Shown one piece after another: positions 1 to 6,813 of a stretch of DNA of 6,813 bases. Under the pieces are notes generated by a model, which was given only the letters and a program-made list of their open reading frames with translations, did not search any database and had not been told where the DNA came from. Source of the stretch: Leptospiraceae bacterium (GTDB lineage Bacteria > Spirochaetota > Leptospiria > Leptospirales > Leptonemataceae); assembly GCA_020440935.1 (NCBI GenBank), contig JAGRNC010000133.1, positions 1 to 6,813 of the forward strand, given 5' to 3'. Each line of letters starts with the position of its first letter. Within the stretch, counting starts at the first letter, position 1. Both the position numbers and the translations under genes were made by a program.

Positions 1-3000
1 CCAGTCCAGATTCCAGCAGTTGCCTGGTTCCCATTCGGCGGTCTCTAAGCGGAGCTGGCAGAGCATCCAGAAATTCAAAGATTTCCTCATTTCCCTTTTT
101 TCCCCGCACACGAACCCGATCGATCCGGCGTACGCGAAATCGTTCTCGATTGTTCAGTGCAGACACGGTTTTTCCGCTCAGAAGAACCGGTGTGCGATAC
201 ATCTTAGTCAACGATTCCAGCCGCGAAGCTACGTTCACCGTGTCGCTAATCACTGTGCCTTCCATTCGATTGGGCCCGCCGATGGTTCCGAGCATAAGCA
301 GGCCGCTGTTGAGCCCGGCCCCCACTGCAATGGGGATCTGTCCCATTTCCACGCGCTGGCGATTATAGTCTTCCAGCTGCTGCATCATATCCAGCACTGC
401 CTGAACGGCATCGTCCGCACCGCCCGGAAAGAGCGCCATGATAGCATCGCCTATATACTTATCGATAAACCCTTTATGCTGGCGGATGCTTGGTTCCATG
501 CGTCCCAGGAATCCATTCACAAAGTTAAAGTTTTCCTGCGGTGTCATGGTTTCGGAAAGGGTTGTGAACGATCGAATGTCCATGAAAAGAACGGACATTT
601 CCCGTTGCACCTGGTCGCCCAGATGAACGTCCACAATGCTGTCTTTTTCCAGGAGCCGCAGGAATTCGTGCGGCACAAACCTGGAGTAGGAATGGTTAAT
701 AACTTCCAGGTTCTGGTATAGCCGAGCGTTGTCGATGGATACGGCCGCCTGGCTGGCAAGCATTGCAACGAGCTCCACTCGATCGGGGGTAAACGCTCCC
801 GCCGCCAGGTCATTCTCCAGATAAACGATTCCGCGTAGCCGACCTTGATCTACGAGCGGCGCTGCCATTGCAGATCGAGGTTTTCGAATCTGAAAATTAG
901 CATCGGATTGGAATGGATCGGATCGGTTCTTCTCATCGAAGGAAATGGTCTCTCTGATTCGAGCACAGTACTGGATAGCCTGAGCCGGCAGATTGCTCTG
1001 CACCAATGGTTCAGGGGCATTGTCGGAATCTTCGATGCTGGTCCGAGTGCTTTCTCCTTCGCTCCGTTTCTCTACCGATCCGCGGGCATGCACAAAAAGC
1101 TGCTCATCGTCCGATGCCAGAAGTAATGCGCCTCGGGTTGCCCCGGCGCTTTCAATCAAGATTTCCATGAGCCTCTCCAGAAGCCTGGAAAGTACGATTT
1201 CTCCAGAGATGGCCCGCGATGCTTTCAACACGCTGTCCAGGTCCAGCTGCGAACCTGTGTCGCTGCCGGAGGAAGATGTATCCACGGTGGTCGCCGATGT
1301 GCTGGTGACCGATTGAGTACGAATGGCGCCTCGAATCGTGGGAAACTCTTTGAGCAATGCCTTTGCTTTGCTTTCGGCGCCCCATCGTTCATAGGCAGCC
1401 CGCGCTATGGTCAGAAGCCCTTCGGCTGCGCGCCGTTGCCCGGAGCCAAGATAGAAACGCGCGGCCATTTCGCTGGCCAGAGCTTGCATGGGCACGTGGC
1501 CGCCAATTTCTTCCAGAGCCTGTTCGTAATACTGAGCCGCCTGGACTTCCGATTTCTGGACTCTGGCAATCTCGGCCTGAATGAGTAAATACTTGGGAGA
1601 AAAATAGCGAGGGGATCCCTTCTTCCATTTTCGTAGCTTTCGTTGGTTCTTTCGTGCGCGTCGCAATCCCTGTAATCGATTGGGGCCCTGGAGCCACGCT
1701 ACAGAATCCAGAAAATAGAACAAAGGTACGTAGGTGGTGCCCAGGCCTCCTTCCATATATGGCTGCGCCAGTCCTGCAAGCTCCCGCGCCTTTTCGAAAT
1801 TGCGAAAGTAAACGGCAAGCAAGAGCCTGGTAACGTAAAGAGTAAACAGAACACTTTTGTCATTTGCGGCTTCGTGTTTGGGCCTTTCGATTTCCTCATT
1901 GTATATTTCTCCATCCAGATCCCAGGGGCGGTCGAGGACCGTTCGAAAATTGCGGGTTGCCTGATACAAGATATGCTGCAAAAATTCTGGCGATGCCTGC
2001 TTGAGCCGATGGATTCCACGGGCGAAGGCTGTCATCTCGCGTTCCGTTTCTTCCAGACTGCGGCCAGAAAAGAACAGATAATAGGAAGACATAAAGGCCG
2101 AATGCGCGGCAAACTCATGATCCCCGGTATCCAGACCCAGTCGATATGCCTCTTGAAGTTTTCTTGCCTGCGCTGAGTAATCGCTCCTCCAGGAACGGAT
2201 GAATCCTTCCACAAAAAAGATGCCCTTGGTTCGCACCTCATCGCTGGGGTATTGGTCCATGACATCGTAGGCTACTTCGCCATATTTGAGCGCGCTGTCA
2301 AAGTCCAGAAGGATTCCAGCATGCACTACGCCATAGCTTGCATAGCCCAGAGTTGAGATGCCGGTGTTACCATATTTTAGCGAGAGGCGCAAGTATGCGT
2401 AAACAATGAGCGGATACAAATTGGGCATCGCGAAATATGCGCTGGATTGAATACGGGCCAAAAGGTTCATAGCCGCTAATTTATATTTGTCCGTCATCGC
2501 CGGAAGTCCGGCCAGGTATTTGCGATCCTTCCCGGCCATTCTTGCCTTGGTGCGAGCCAGTCCTGCCAGAATATGCCCCATGGTCGGCTTACTCGGCAAG
2601 CGCACGCCCAGGGCCTTCAGAATCGGCAGCGCCAGCGCAATGGCCTCCAGTGGCCGGTTGGTGGACATCAAAGCCAGGATGCGAATTTCCTCGATCTGGG
2701 CCTTCTCCAGAAGGTCTTTGCAATTCTCCAGAGCCTTCGCACAGAGCTCTTCCATGCGTTCCTGGTTACCGGTTAGAAGGGAGACTTCCGCACCTACAAT
2801 GTGCAGACCCATAGCCAGTTTGTAATGCGACTGAAACGCAGTTTCCTGCTCTTCCAGAATGCGAAGACCCTCCATTGCATAGCCAAAGGCAGGAAGATAG
2901 GCCGCGCTGTTGCGGGCCCTCCGGGCCGCGTACAGGGTACATTGCGCGATAATCAATCGTGCTTCCGGGGCCTCGCTTAGACTCAATCCTTGGATCAAAT

Positions 3001-5179
3001 GATTTGTGACTTCGTAAACCAGATCATTGGATTCCAGGTTCTTCAGGCCTGTTTTTTCCAGGAGTCCGGTCCCCAGGGCAAGGTGGATGGCCGCTCGCTC
3101 CTTATCGTCCAGTAAATCATAGGCCGCTTGCTGGACTCGGTCGTGCACAAAAGCATAACGAATACTGGCCGCCAGTTCTTCATCGATGCTGGCTACAAAT
3201 TTGTAATCCTCCGATAAAGGAATGATGAGTTCCTCTTCCATGGCGGGCCAGAGATGCCGTGAGGCCTCTTCGACTCCGATGGATGCCATTGTTGCAATCT
3301 CCGCCAGGTTGAAACGGGACCCGGCGCAGGAAGCGAGTTTGAGCATTTCTACTGTGTCCGGGGCCAGTCGCTTGATCTTTCCGGCCACCAGCTCAACAAC
3401 GTTTTCGGTCATCTCCCGGCTTTGTACGGCTTCTTCGAAGTAGGCCCATTTCCTGTGCGAACTGTCGAATTCCAGCAATCCCTCTTCGTACAGCGCCTTT
3501 AGAAATTGATTGATGAAGAAAGGGTTTCCTCTGGTCTTATTGGTCACGATTTCGGCCAGCCCTCGAACATCGTCCGCGCTCTGGTTCAGAGTGTCCGCCA
3601 CAAGGGTTGTTATGTCGGCGCTCAGCAGAGGTCCCAGGGTGATTCTTTCGAGGGGAACGCCTTCTTTTTCCAGCTCTCGCGTCTCAAGCATCAGTGGATG
3701 CGCATCGTCCACTTCATTGTCGCGATAGGCGCCGATTATCAGAGTGTTTCGCCCTTCCGGATCGCTCAGAAGAAAGGAAAGCAATTTTAAAGAAGGCGGA
3801 TCCGCGCGCTGCAGATCGTCCAGGAAAAGGACGATGGGTTGATCGGCGGCCATGTTGCGCAGTAGATTCTGCATGGCTCTGAAAAACCGATTCTCGGCTT
3901 CTGCCGATGGGAGTCGCATCGGTTCCGGTTGCGGACCGAGAAGAAGCTTCAATTCTGGAATGACCTCGGCCAGAACGGCGCTGTTGGCATCCAGTGCTTC
4001 GCTGAGCCGATTGCGCCAATGACTGATCTCGTCTTCCTCCCCCGAGAGCACCTGCCGGATGAAGTCGGCGAACGCCTGGGCAACCGATGCGTACGGGGCG
4101 CTTCGGTTAAACTGGTCAAACTTACCCTGAATGAAGTAGCCTCTCCGGGCAACAATGGGCCGATGCACCTCCTGGATGAGCGCGGTCTTTCCGATTCCCG
4201 AGTAACCGCCCACCAGCAGTAGCTGGGGTCTATTTTTCTGCGTCCGCTCAAAGACTTCCAGAAGCTGTCGGGACTCCGTATCGCGGCCGTAAAACCGATC
4301 CGGAATATGAAAGCGGTCAGAAAAATCTTCCAGACCAGGTTCAAAGTCCGATAGAATCCCATTGTTCGATTCTTCCTTGCATCGCTGCAAATCCAGTCGC
4401 AATCCAGTGGCGCTTTGATAGCGATCCTCCGCGCTCTTTGCCAGGAGTTTTAGCAGGATTTTTGAAAGGGCCGGCGGGATTTCGGGACGGAGTTCTATAG
4501 GCGAACGCGGCATCCGAGCTATATGACTGTGCACCAGTTCCATTCGATCTTTGGCCGTGGATTCAAATGGCGCCGACCCCGTTATTAGATGGTATAACGT
4601 CGCTCCCATCCCGTAAAGGTCGCTTCGATAATCCACCGGCCGATTCATTCGTCCAGTCTGCTCGGGGGCCATATAAGCCAGGGTACCTTCTAAAACGTTT
4701 GGATTTCGAATGGAAGGTGTTTCTCTACTCAGGGCGGCCGCCACACCAAAATCAATGAGTCTGAGCTCTCCGGCATCATTTCGAACTACGTTTGCCGGGC
4801 TGATGTCTTTATGAATGACTCGCCGTTGATGCACACTTTCCATGGCCTCGGCCATTTTGCAGGCAATGTCGAGACAGGTGGGTAGGTCCGGAAGCCCGCG
4901 TCGCATCAATCGCGCAAGGCTTTCCCCTCCAATATCTTCAAGCACCAGAGCAAGTCCATCGCCTTCGATCAGGTCCAGTGCTTTGATTACTCGTGCATCT
5001 CGAAGTCTGCTCAAAAGTTCGAACTCGCGACGCAACCGGTGGAATTGGTCCCTGGTCGAATCCTGCCGCGCCAGTTTAATGATCACATTGCGATCGTCCT
5101 TGCGGGCTCGCATCACCACGGCGGACCGACCCTCGCTTATATGTTCCAGTATTTCGTAGTCGGTAATACTTGTATTCAT
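1..5179 (-). CDS. Giant serine/threonine kinase-like / AAA ATPase / GAF / class III adenylate cyclase fusion (3' end missing)
   Basis: Predicted cytoplasmic multidomain signalling enzyme that would make cAMP from ATP under control of its N-terminal modules. The frame is open from ATG at 5179 to the window edge, at least 1726 residues. Order seen: kinase-like domain about 8-267 (K35 in VIIK, HKDISPAN with D125, DFG 143-145, APE 171-173, then the family-typical EQTGRMNRPVDYRSDLY); AAA/STAND ATPase from FYGR at 296 (Walker A GYSGIGKT 325-332, Walker B LFLDD with D454/D455, GNPFF at 551); FVHDRVQQAAY at 677; a long helical, TPR-like region to about 1285; a Ser/Thr-rich linker about 1288-1308; GAF about 1312-1485; RFVPHEFL at 1500; cyclase from about 1527 with metal Asp D1534 and D1578, K1574, T1642, N1649 and R1653. 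No membrane segment or signal peptide is seen. The same kinase-ATPase-GAF layout is known with a histidine kinase at the C-terminus; here a cyclase takes that place. The reading is past the cyclase core at base 1, so the stop is probably close. The Shine-Dalgarno is weak (GTGAG, 11 bases before ATG). Product class is firm; substrate and signal are unknown. Confidence 0.95.
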   Translation of the reverse strand, partial: MNTSITDYEILEHISEGRSAVVMRARKDDRNVIIKLARQDSTRDQFHRLRREFELLSRLRDARVIKALDLIEGDGLALVLEDIGGESLARLMRRGLPDLPTCLDIACKMAEAMESVHQRRVIHKDISPANVVRNDAGELRLIDFGVAAALSRETPSIRNPNVLEGTLAYMAPEQTGRMNRPVDYRSDLYGMGATLYHLITGSAPFESTAKDRMELVHSHIARMPRSPIELRPEIPPALSKILLKLLAKSAEDRYQSATGLRLDLQRCKEESNNGILSDFEPGLEDFSDRFHIPDRFYGRDTESRQLLEVFERTQKNRPQLLLVGGYSGIGKTALIQEVHRPIVARRGYFIQGKFDQFNRSAPYASVAQAFADFIRQVLSGEEDEISHWRNRLSEALDANSAVLAEVIPELKLLLGPQPEPMRLPSAEAENRFFRAMQNLLRNMAADQPIVLFLDDLQRADPPSLKLLSFLLSDPEGRNTLIIGAYRDNEVDDAHPLMLETRELEKEGVPLERITLGPLLSADITTLVADTLNQSADDVRGLAEIVTNKTRGNPFFINQFLKALYEEGLLEFDSSHRKWAYFEEAVQSREMTENVVELVAGKIKRLAPDTVEMLKLASCAGSRFNLAEIATMASIGVEEASRHLWPAMEEELIIPLSEDYKFVASIDEELAASIRYAFVHDRVQQAAYDLLDDKERAAIHLALGTGLLEKTGLKNLESNDLVYEVTNHLIQGLSLSEAPEARLIIAQCTLYAARRARNSAAYLPAFGYAMEGLRILEEQETAFQSHYKLAMGLHIVGAEVSLLTGNQERMEELCAKALENCKDLLEKAQIEEIRILALMSTNRPLEAIALALPILKALGVRLPSKPTMGHILAGLARTKARMAGKDRKYLAGLPAMTDKYKLAAMNLLARIQSSAYFAMPNLYPLIVYAYLRLSLKYGNTGISTLGYASYGVVHAGILLDFDSALKYGEVAYDVMDQYPSDEVRTKGIFFVEGFIRSWRSDYSAQARKLQEAYRLGLDTGDHEFAAHSAFMSSYYLFFSGRSLEETEREMTAFARGIHRLKQASPEFLQHILYQATRNFRTVLDRPWDLDGEIYNEEIERPKHEAANDKSVLFTLYVTRLLLAVYFRNFEKARELAGLAQPYMEGGLGTTYVPLFYFLDSVAWLQGPNRLQGLRRARKNQRKLRKWKKGSPRYFSPKYLLIQAEIARVQKSEVQAAQYYEQALEEIGGHVPMQALASEMAARFYLGSGQRRAAEGLLTIARAAYERWGAESKAKALLKEFPTIRGAIRTQSVTSTSATTVDTSSSGSDTGSQLDLDSVLKASRAISGEIVLSRLLERLMEILIESAGATRGALLLASDDEQLFVHARGSVEKRSEGESTRTSIEDSDNAPEPLVQSNLPAQAIQYCARIRETISFDEKNRSDPFQSDANFQIRKPRSAMAAPLVDQGRLRGIVYLENDLAAGAFTPDRVELVAMLASQAAVSIDNARLYQNLEVINHSYSRFVPHEFLRLLEKDSIVDVHLGDQVQREMSVLFMDIRSFTTLSETMTPQENFNFVNGFLGRMEPSIRQHKGFIDKYIGDAIMALFPGGADDAVQAVLDMMQQLEDYNRQRVEMGQIPIAVGAGLNSGLLMLGTIGGPNRMEGTVISDTVNVASRLESLTKMYRTPVLLSGKTVSALNNRERFRVRRIDRVRVRGKKGNEEIFEFLDALPAPLRDRRMGTRQLLESGL

Positions 5180-5431
5180 AAATGAACGAACTCACAAATG
5201 GATTACGGAATGTAATCCAGACCTATAAGGAATTCATTAAGTTCGAATGCGGATCTGGTACCTTCAAGAAATAATTTGCTCCGGATTCCGGGTAAACTAT
5301 CCGCTGCAATATGTCCCCTGGATGGAATGGCCCGCTGCAATGGGTCGCTACTCAGCCCAGCAACGGTGTAGCGCCCGTTCCGATCCAAAAATTGGTTGCC
5401 TGCATCGCTAACTTTTCGCTTAGCTGAATCC
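5180..5431. other. Divergent intergenic region
   Basis: This 252-base stretch separates the minus-strand kinase/cyclase gene from the plus-strand exported-protein gene, so it should hold the promoters of both. It contains an 8-bp inverted repeat (5199-5219) and a smaller CCGGA-T-TCCGG palindrome (5281-5291). TATAAG at 5224-5229 resembles a plus-strand -10 box, but no matching -35 box lies at the usual distance. No convincing minus-strand promoter was found by eye. A 76-codon minus-strand frame (5433-5203) covers most of it but shows no recognisable protein features. Confidence 0.6.
5199..5219. repeat. Inverted repeat TGGATTAC-N5-GTAATCCA, possible operator
   Basis: Perfect 8-bp arms (5199-5206 and 5212-5219) flank GGAAT. 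The repeat ends 19 bases upstream of the kinase/cyclase ATG on the minus strand and lies just before a TATAAG hexamer on the plus strand. It could be a binding site for a dimeric regulator or a small hairpin in the leader of the cyclase mRNA. No U-run follows on either strand, so it does not look like an intrinsic terminator. A chance occurrence is possible. Confidence 0.45.
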
Positions 5432-5857
5432 ATGTGGCGTCGCGCACCTAGAAGCGCAGGTTGTCTAATCCTGACTGCTGTAGCGTTCCGGCTGGTTTTC
5501 TGCCCGGTAGGGCTATGCGCCGAATCAGCTCCGCGAGCGGACGCTACCAGACATCAAGCCCCTATGACAATGCCGGGTATGGATTGTCATAGCGACGGAA
5601 TAGCCGGAAAGGGAAGGGAAGCTCAGAAGAAGAAGTCGAGTGGGCACCATTCTACCGATTGCTGTAAAGACCACCCCGCCGTGGACGCTGGCACCGGCTT
5701 CTATGTGGCCCCTGTGGTGGCCATCGAAATAGCGCCGTTTTCTGTATCCACCGTCCGACCGGTTGCCCTTTCGCTTCCCGGGCCAGGTACTCCTGGCTTA
5801 CCGCCGCCCAATACAGGCCCAAGACTGCATCTCCAAATAGCTCACCTTCTAAATTAA
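5432..5857 (+). CDS. Small exported Met/Cys/His-rich protein, putative metal-binding (CopL/CzcI/DUF2946-like in character)
   Basis: A 141-residue protein of unproven function. Residues 1-30 look like a signal peptide: basic start MWRRAPRS, hydrophobic stretch about 11-28, likely cleavage after the Ala of GLCA at 30. The predicted mature part carries two metal-ligand clusters, MTMPGMDCH (45-53) and HHSTDCCKDH (72-81), joined by a Lys-rich segment. The C-terminal third is Pro/Gly-rich (PGPGTPGLPPP, 116-126). Small exported proteins with MPxH and DCC clusters are known ahead of copper or cobalt-zinc-cadmium efflux genes (CopL, CzcI); the likeness here is in pattern and position, not a proven homology. 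It lies 41 bases before a TolC-family efflux gene and is probably co-transcribed with it. ATG at 5432 is chosen because the signal peptide then starts normally; an in-frame TTG at 5396 would add 12 residues. Neither start has a clear Shine-Dalgarno. Confidence 0.75.
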   Translation: MWRRAPRSAGCLILTAVAFRLVFCPVGLCAESAPRADATRHQAPMTMPGMDCHSDGIAGKGREAQKKKSSGHHSTDCCKDHPAVDAGTGFYVAPVVAIEIAPFSVSTVRPVALSLPGPGTPGLPPPNTGPRLHLQIAHLLN

Positions 5858-5862
5858 GAACT

Positions 5863-5888
5863 CTGCAATCGAATTAATTCTATTGCAG
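5863..5888 (+). promoter_or_regulatory. 26-bp near-palindrome before the efflux gene, overlapping its Shine-Dalgarno
   Basis: The outer arms CTGCAAT (5863-5869) and ATTGCAG (5882-5888) are perfect complements. Between them lies the exact 10-bp palindrome GAATTAATTC (5871-5880), and the only mismatch is C5870 against T5881. The right arm ends inside the AGGAG Shine-Dalgarno (5887-5891) of the TolC-like gene. It may be a hairpin that partly hides the ribosome site or an operator for a dimeric regulator. No U-tract follows, which argues against a plain terminator. Confidence 0.6.
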
Positions 5889-5891
5889 GAG
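5887..5891 (+). promoter_or_regulatory. Shine-Dalgarno AGGAG of the TolC-like gene
   Basis: AGGAG sits seven bases before the ATG at 5899. It is the best ribosome site in the window and fixes the start of the efflux gene. Its first two bases fall in the right arm of the preceding near-palindrome. Confidence 0.8.
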
Positions 5892-5898
5892 TCTTACT

Positions 5899-6813
5899 AT
5901 GTCTTTACACAGATGCGGAAAATTTCCGCGGCCTTTTCGATCCAATCGAAGAGGACTGATCACAGCAAATCTTGTGCTGGCGATGTTGGGCGCTTTGTCG
6001 GCGCAATGGGCCGAAGGAACCGAGTCATCCAGCCCTCCGCTTCCCTCGGGAAGTTACGAAGGAATGCTATTCCAATTAATGGAGTCCCATCCGTCGGTGG
6101 CGCAATATAAAATGCGTCAGTCCGCCCAGGAGGCGCGCGCCACATTCAAGGATTTTGTTTACCCCGATCCCGAGGTAAAAGTCACCACCGGCAAATCCGA
6201 TCAAACCCAGGCCGGATATCCCACTACGTATCAAAACAAACGTTCCCAGAGCTACGAGGTTCAGGTAACGCAACCCATACCATTTCCTGGAAAACTGACA
6301 GCCGAAGCAAACGTGCAGGAGTATCGGGCCAACGAAGCGCGCTACATGTATCAGCTCGGGCTCAATCGAAGCATTGCCAGAATGCTTGCATTGATTTCCA
6401 GTTATCATCGGTCCAATGCAAGTTTGCGACTGACGCAGGAGTTGGCCGGGGCGGCCGGCGCTCTGGAAGGCATCGCGCGAGCTCGCTATGGCGCCGGCAC
6501 CGGTTCGCTTTCGGATGTATCGCTGGCGCGGGTTCAGGCCGACACTTATCGCGAAAAGGTGGCTATGTTCAAAGGCGATCGGGATGCGGCTATGGACCAG
6601 CTGCGGTATTTTGCAGATGAGGAAGGCCGGCTGCAGAAGTTTCTGGAGGAATCCAGTTTTCGCAAATACTTGAGTAGCGTCGCTGACCGATCCTATACTC
6701 TGGACGAGCTTCCTGTCGTACAGCGAATCAAGGCTGTGCAGGATCAATCCGAGTCTGCCGATACCCTGGCTCGCTTACAGTACCTACCCGACATGGGTGT
6801 TTTCGCCTCTTAC
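5899..6813 (+). CDS. TolC-family outer-membrane efflux protein, CzcC/CusC-like (3' end missing)
   Basis: Outer-membrane duct of a tripartite efflux system, expected to work as a trimer with a periplasmic adaptor and an inner-membrane pump. The 305 codons seen start at an ATG with AGGAG seven bases upstream. An N-terminal export signal is visible: a long basic stretch (KFPRPFRSNRR, 8-18), a hydrophobic core about 20-34 and an AQWA site near 38. The mature part is helical. ESHPSVAQ (62-69) resembles the family's first conserved segment, QPIPFPGKL (125-133) is the FPGKL-type signature common in heavy-metal OMFs, and RYGAGTGSLSDVSLARVQ (196-213) is the repeat-1 motif before the long coiled helices. 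The second structural repeat begins near the edge with the family-like YLPDMGVFASY. Usual length is about 400-480 residues, so roughly a third is missing. The metal-ligand-rich exported protein just upstream favours metal rather than drug export, but the substrate cannot be read from this gene alone. Confidence 0.92.
   Translation, partial: MSLHRCGKFPRPFRSNRRGLITANLVLAMLGALSAQWAEGTESSSPPLPSGSYEGMLFQLMESHPSVAQYKMRQSAQEARATFKDFVYPDPEVKVTTGKSDQTQAGYPTTYQNKRSQSYEVQVTQPIPFPGKLTAEANVQEYRANEARYMYQLGLNRSIARMLALISSYHRSNASLRLTQELAGAAGALEGIARARYGAGTGSLSDVSLARVQADTYREKVAMFKGDRDAAMDQLRYFADEEGRLQKFLEESSFRKYLSSVADRSYTLDELPVVQRIKAVQDQSESADTLARLQYLPDMGVFASY

Noticed and set aside
20..721. Plus-strand open frame of 233 codons
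   Set aside because: It lies antisense to the GAF-cyclase part of the large minus-strand gene, whose catalytic motifs are unmistakable. Its translation shows no domain features.
541..2860. Recurrent TTCCAG/TCCAGA words across the plus strand
   Set aside because: They are the reverse complement of frequent Leu-Glu codon pairs (CTG GAA) in the minus-strand gene. They keep no fixed spacing and are not a repeat array.
3949..4362. Minus-strand open frame of 137 codons
   Set aside because: It overlaps the ATPase domain of the large gene in another frame on the same strand. The frame with Walker A and the conserved context is the real one.
5281..5291. CCGGA-T-TCCGG palindrome in the intergenic region
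   Set aside because: It is only five bases per arm with a one-base centre and no nearby promoter elements, so it is easily explained by chance.
5203..5433. Minus-strand open frame of 76 codons upstream of the kinase/cyclase gene
   Set aside because: It has the right strand and spacing to be a leader gene, but I see no Shine-Dalgarno, no domain and no composition signal. Its frame stays open upstream into the antisense of the exported-protein gene, as a chance shadow would. Not fully excluded.
6076..6747. Minus-strand open frame of 223 codons
   Set aside because: It is antisense to the TolC-like gene, which has a strong ribosome site, an export signal and family motifs. The minus-strand translation resembles nothing recognisable.

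Overview
The window holds three protein-coding genes in a divergent layout, and two of them run off the window edges. The base composition is near even, with no rRNA, tRNA, CRISPR array or insertion sequence seen. The organism is most likely a diderm bacterium: the right-hand gene is an outer-membrane efflux duct of the TolC type. The very large kinase-ATPase-GAF-cyclase fusion on the left is an architecture I associate with spirochaetes of the order Leptospirales, and also with cyanobacteria and some other bacteria. The moderate GC would suit a Leptonema- or Turneriella-like relative better than AT-rich Leptospira. This placement is inference only.

Left (1-5179, minus strand): one uninterrupted frame of at least 1726 codons. 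It encodes an N-terminal protein-kinase-like domain, an AAA/STAND-type ATPase, a long helical region, a Ser/Thr-rich linker, a GAF domain and a class III nucleotide cyclase. The natural stop lies beyond base 1. All residues expected for a working adenylyl cyclase are visible. The kinase domain shows the unusual catalytic loop known for this multidomain family.

Middle (5180-5431): a 252-base divergent intergenic region that contains a perfect 8-bp inverted repeat close to the kinase start. No convincing consensus promoter is seen.

Right (5432-6813, plus strand): a probable two-gene start of a metal-efflux operon. The first gene encodes a small exported protein with Met, Cys and His clusters that look metal binding. 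After 41 bases comes a TolC/CzcC/CusC-like outer-membrane factor, cut by the window end. The short gap between them is largely filled by a 26-bp near-palindrome whose right arm overlaps the Shine-Dalgarno of the efflux gene, suggesting control of the second gene. The usual partners of such a duct, a periplasmic adaptor and an RND pump, would be expected just beyond base 6813. Nothing in the sequence shows that the cyclase gene and the efflux genes act together, beyond sharing the intergenic region.
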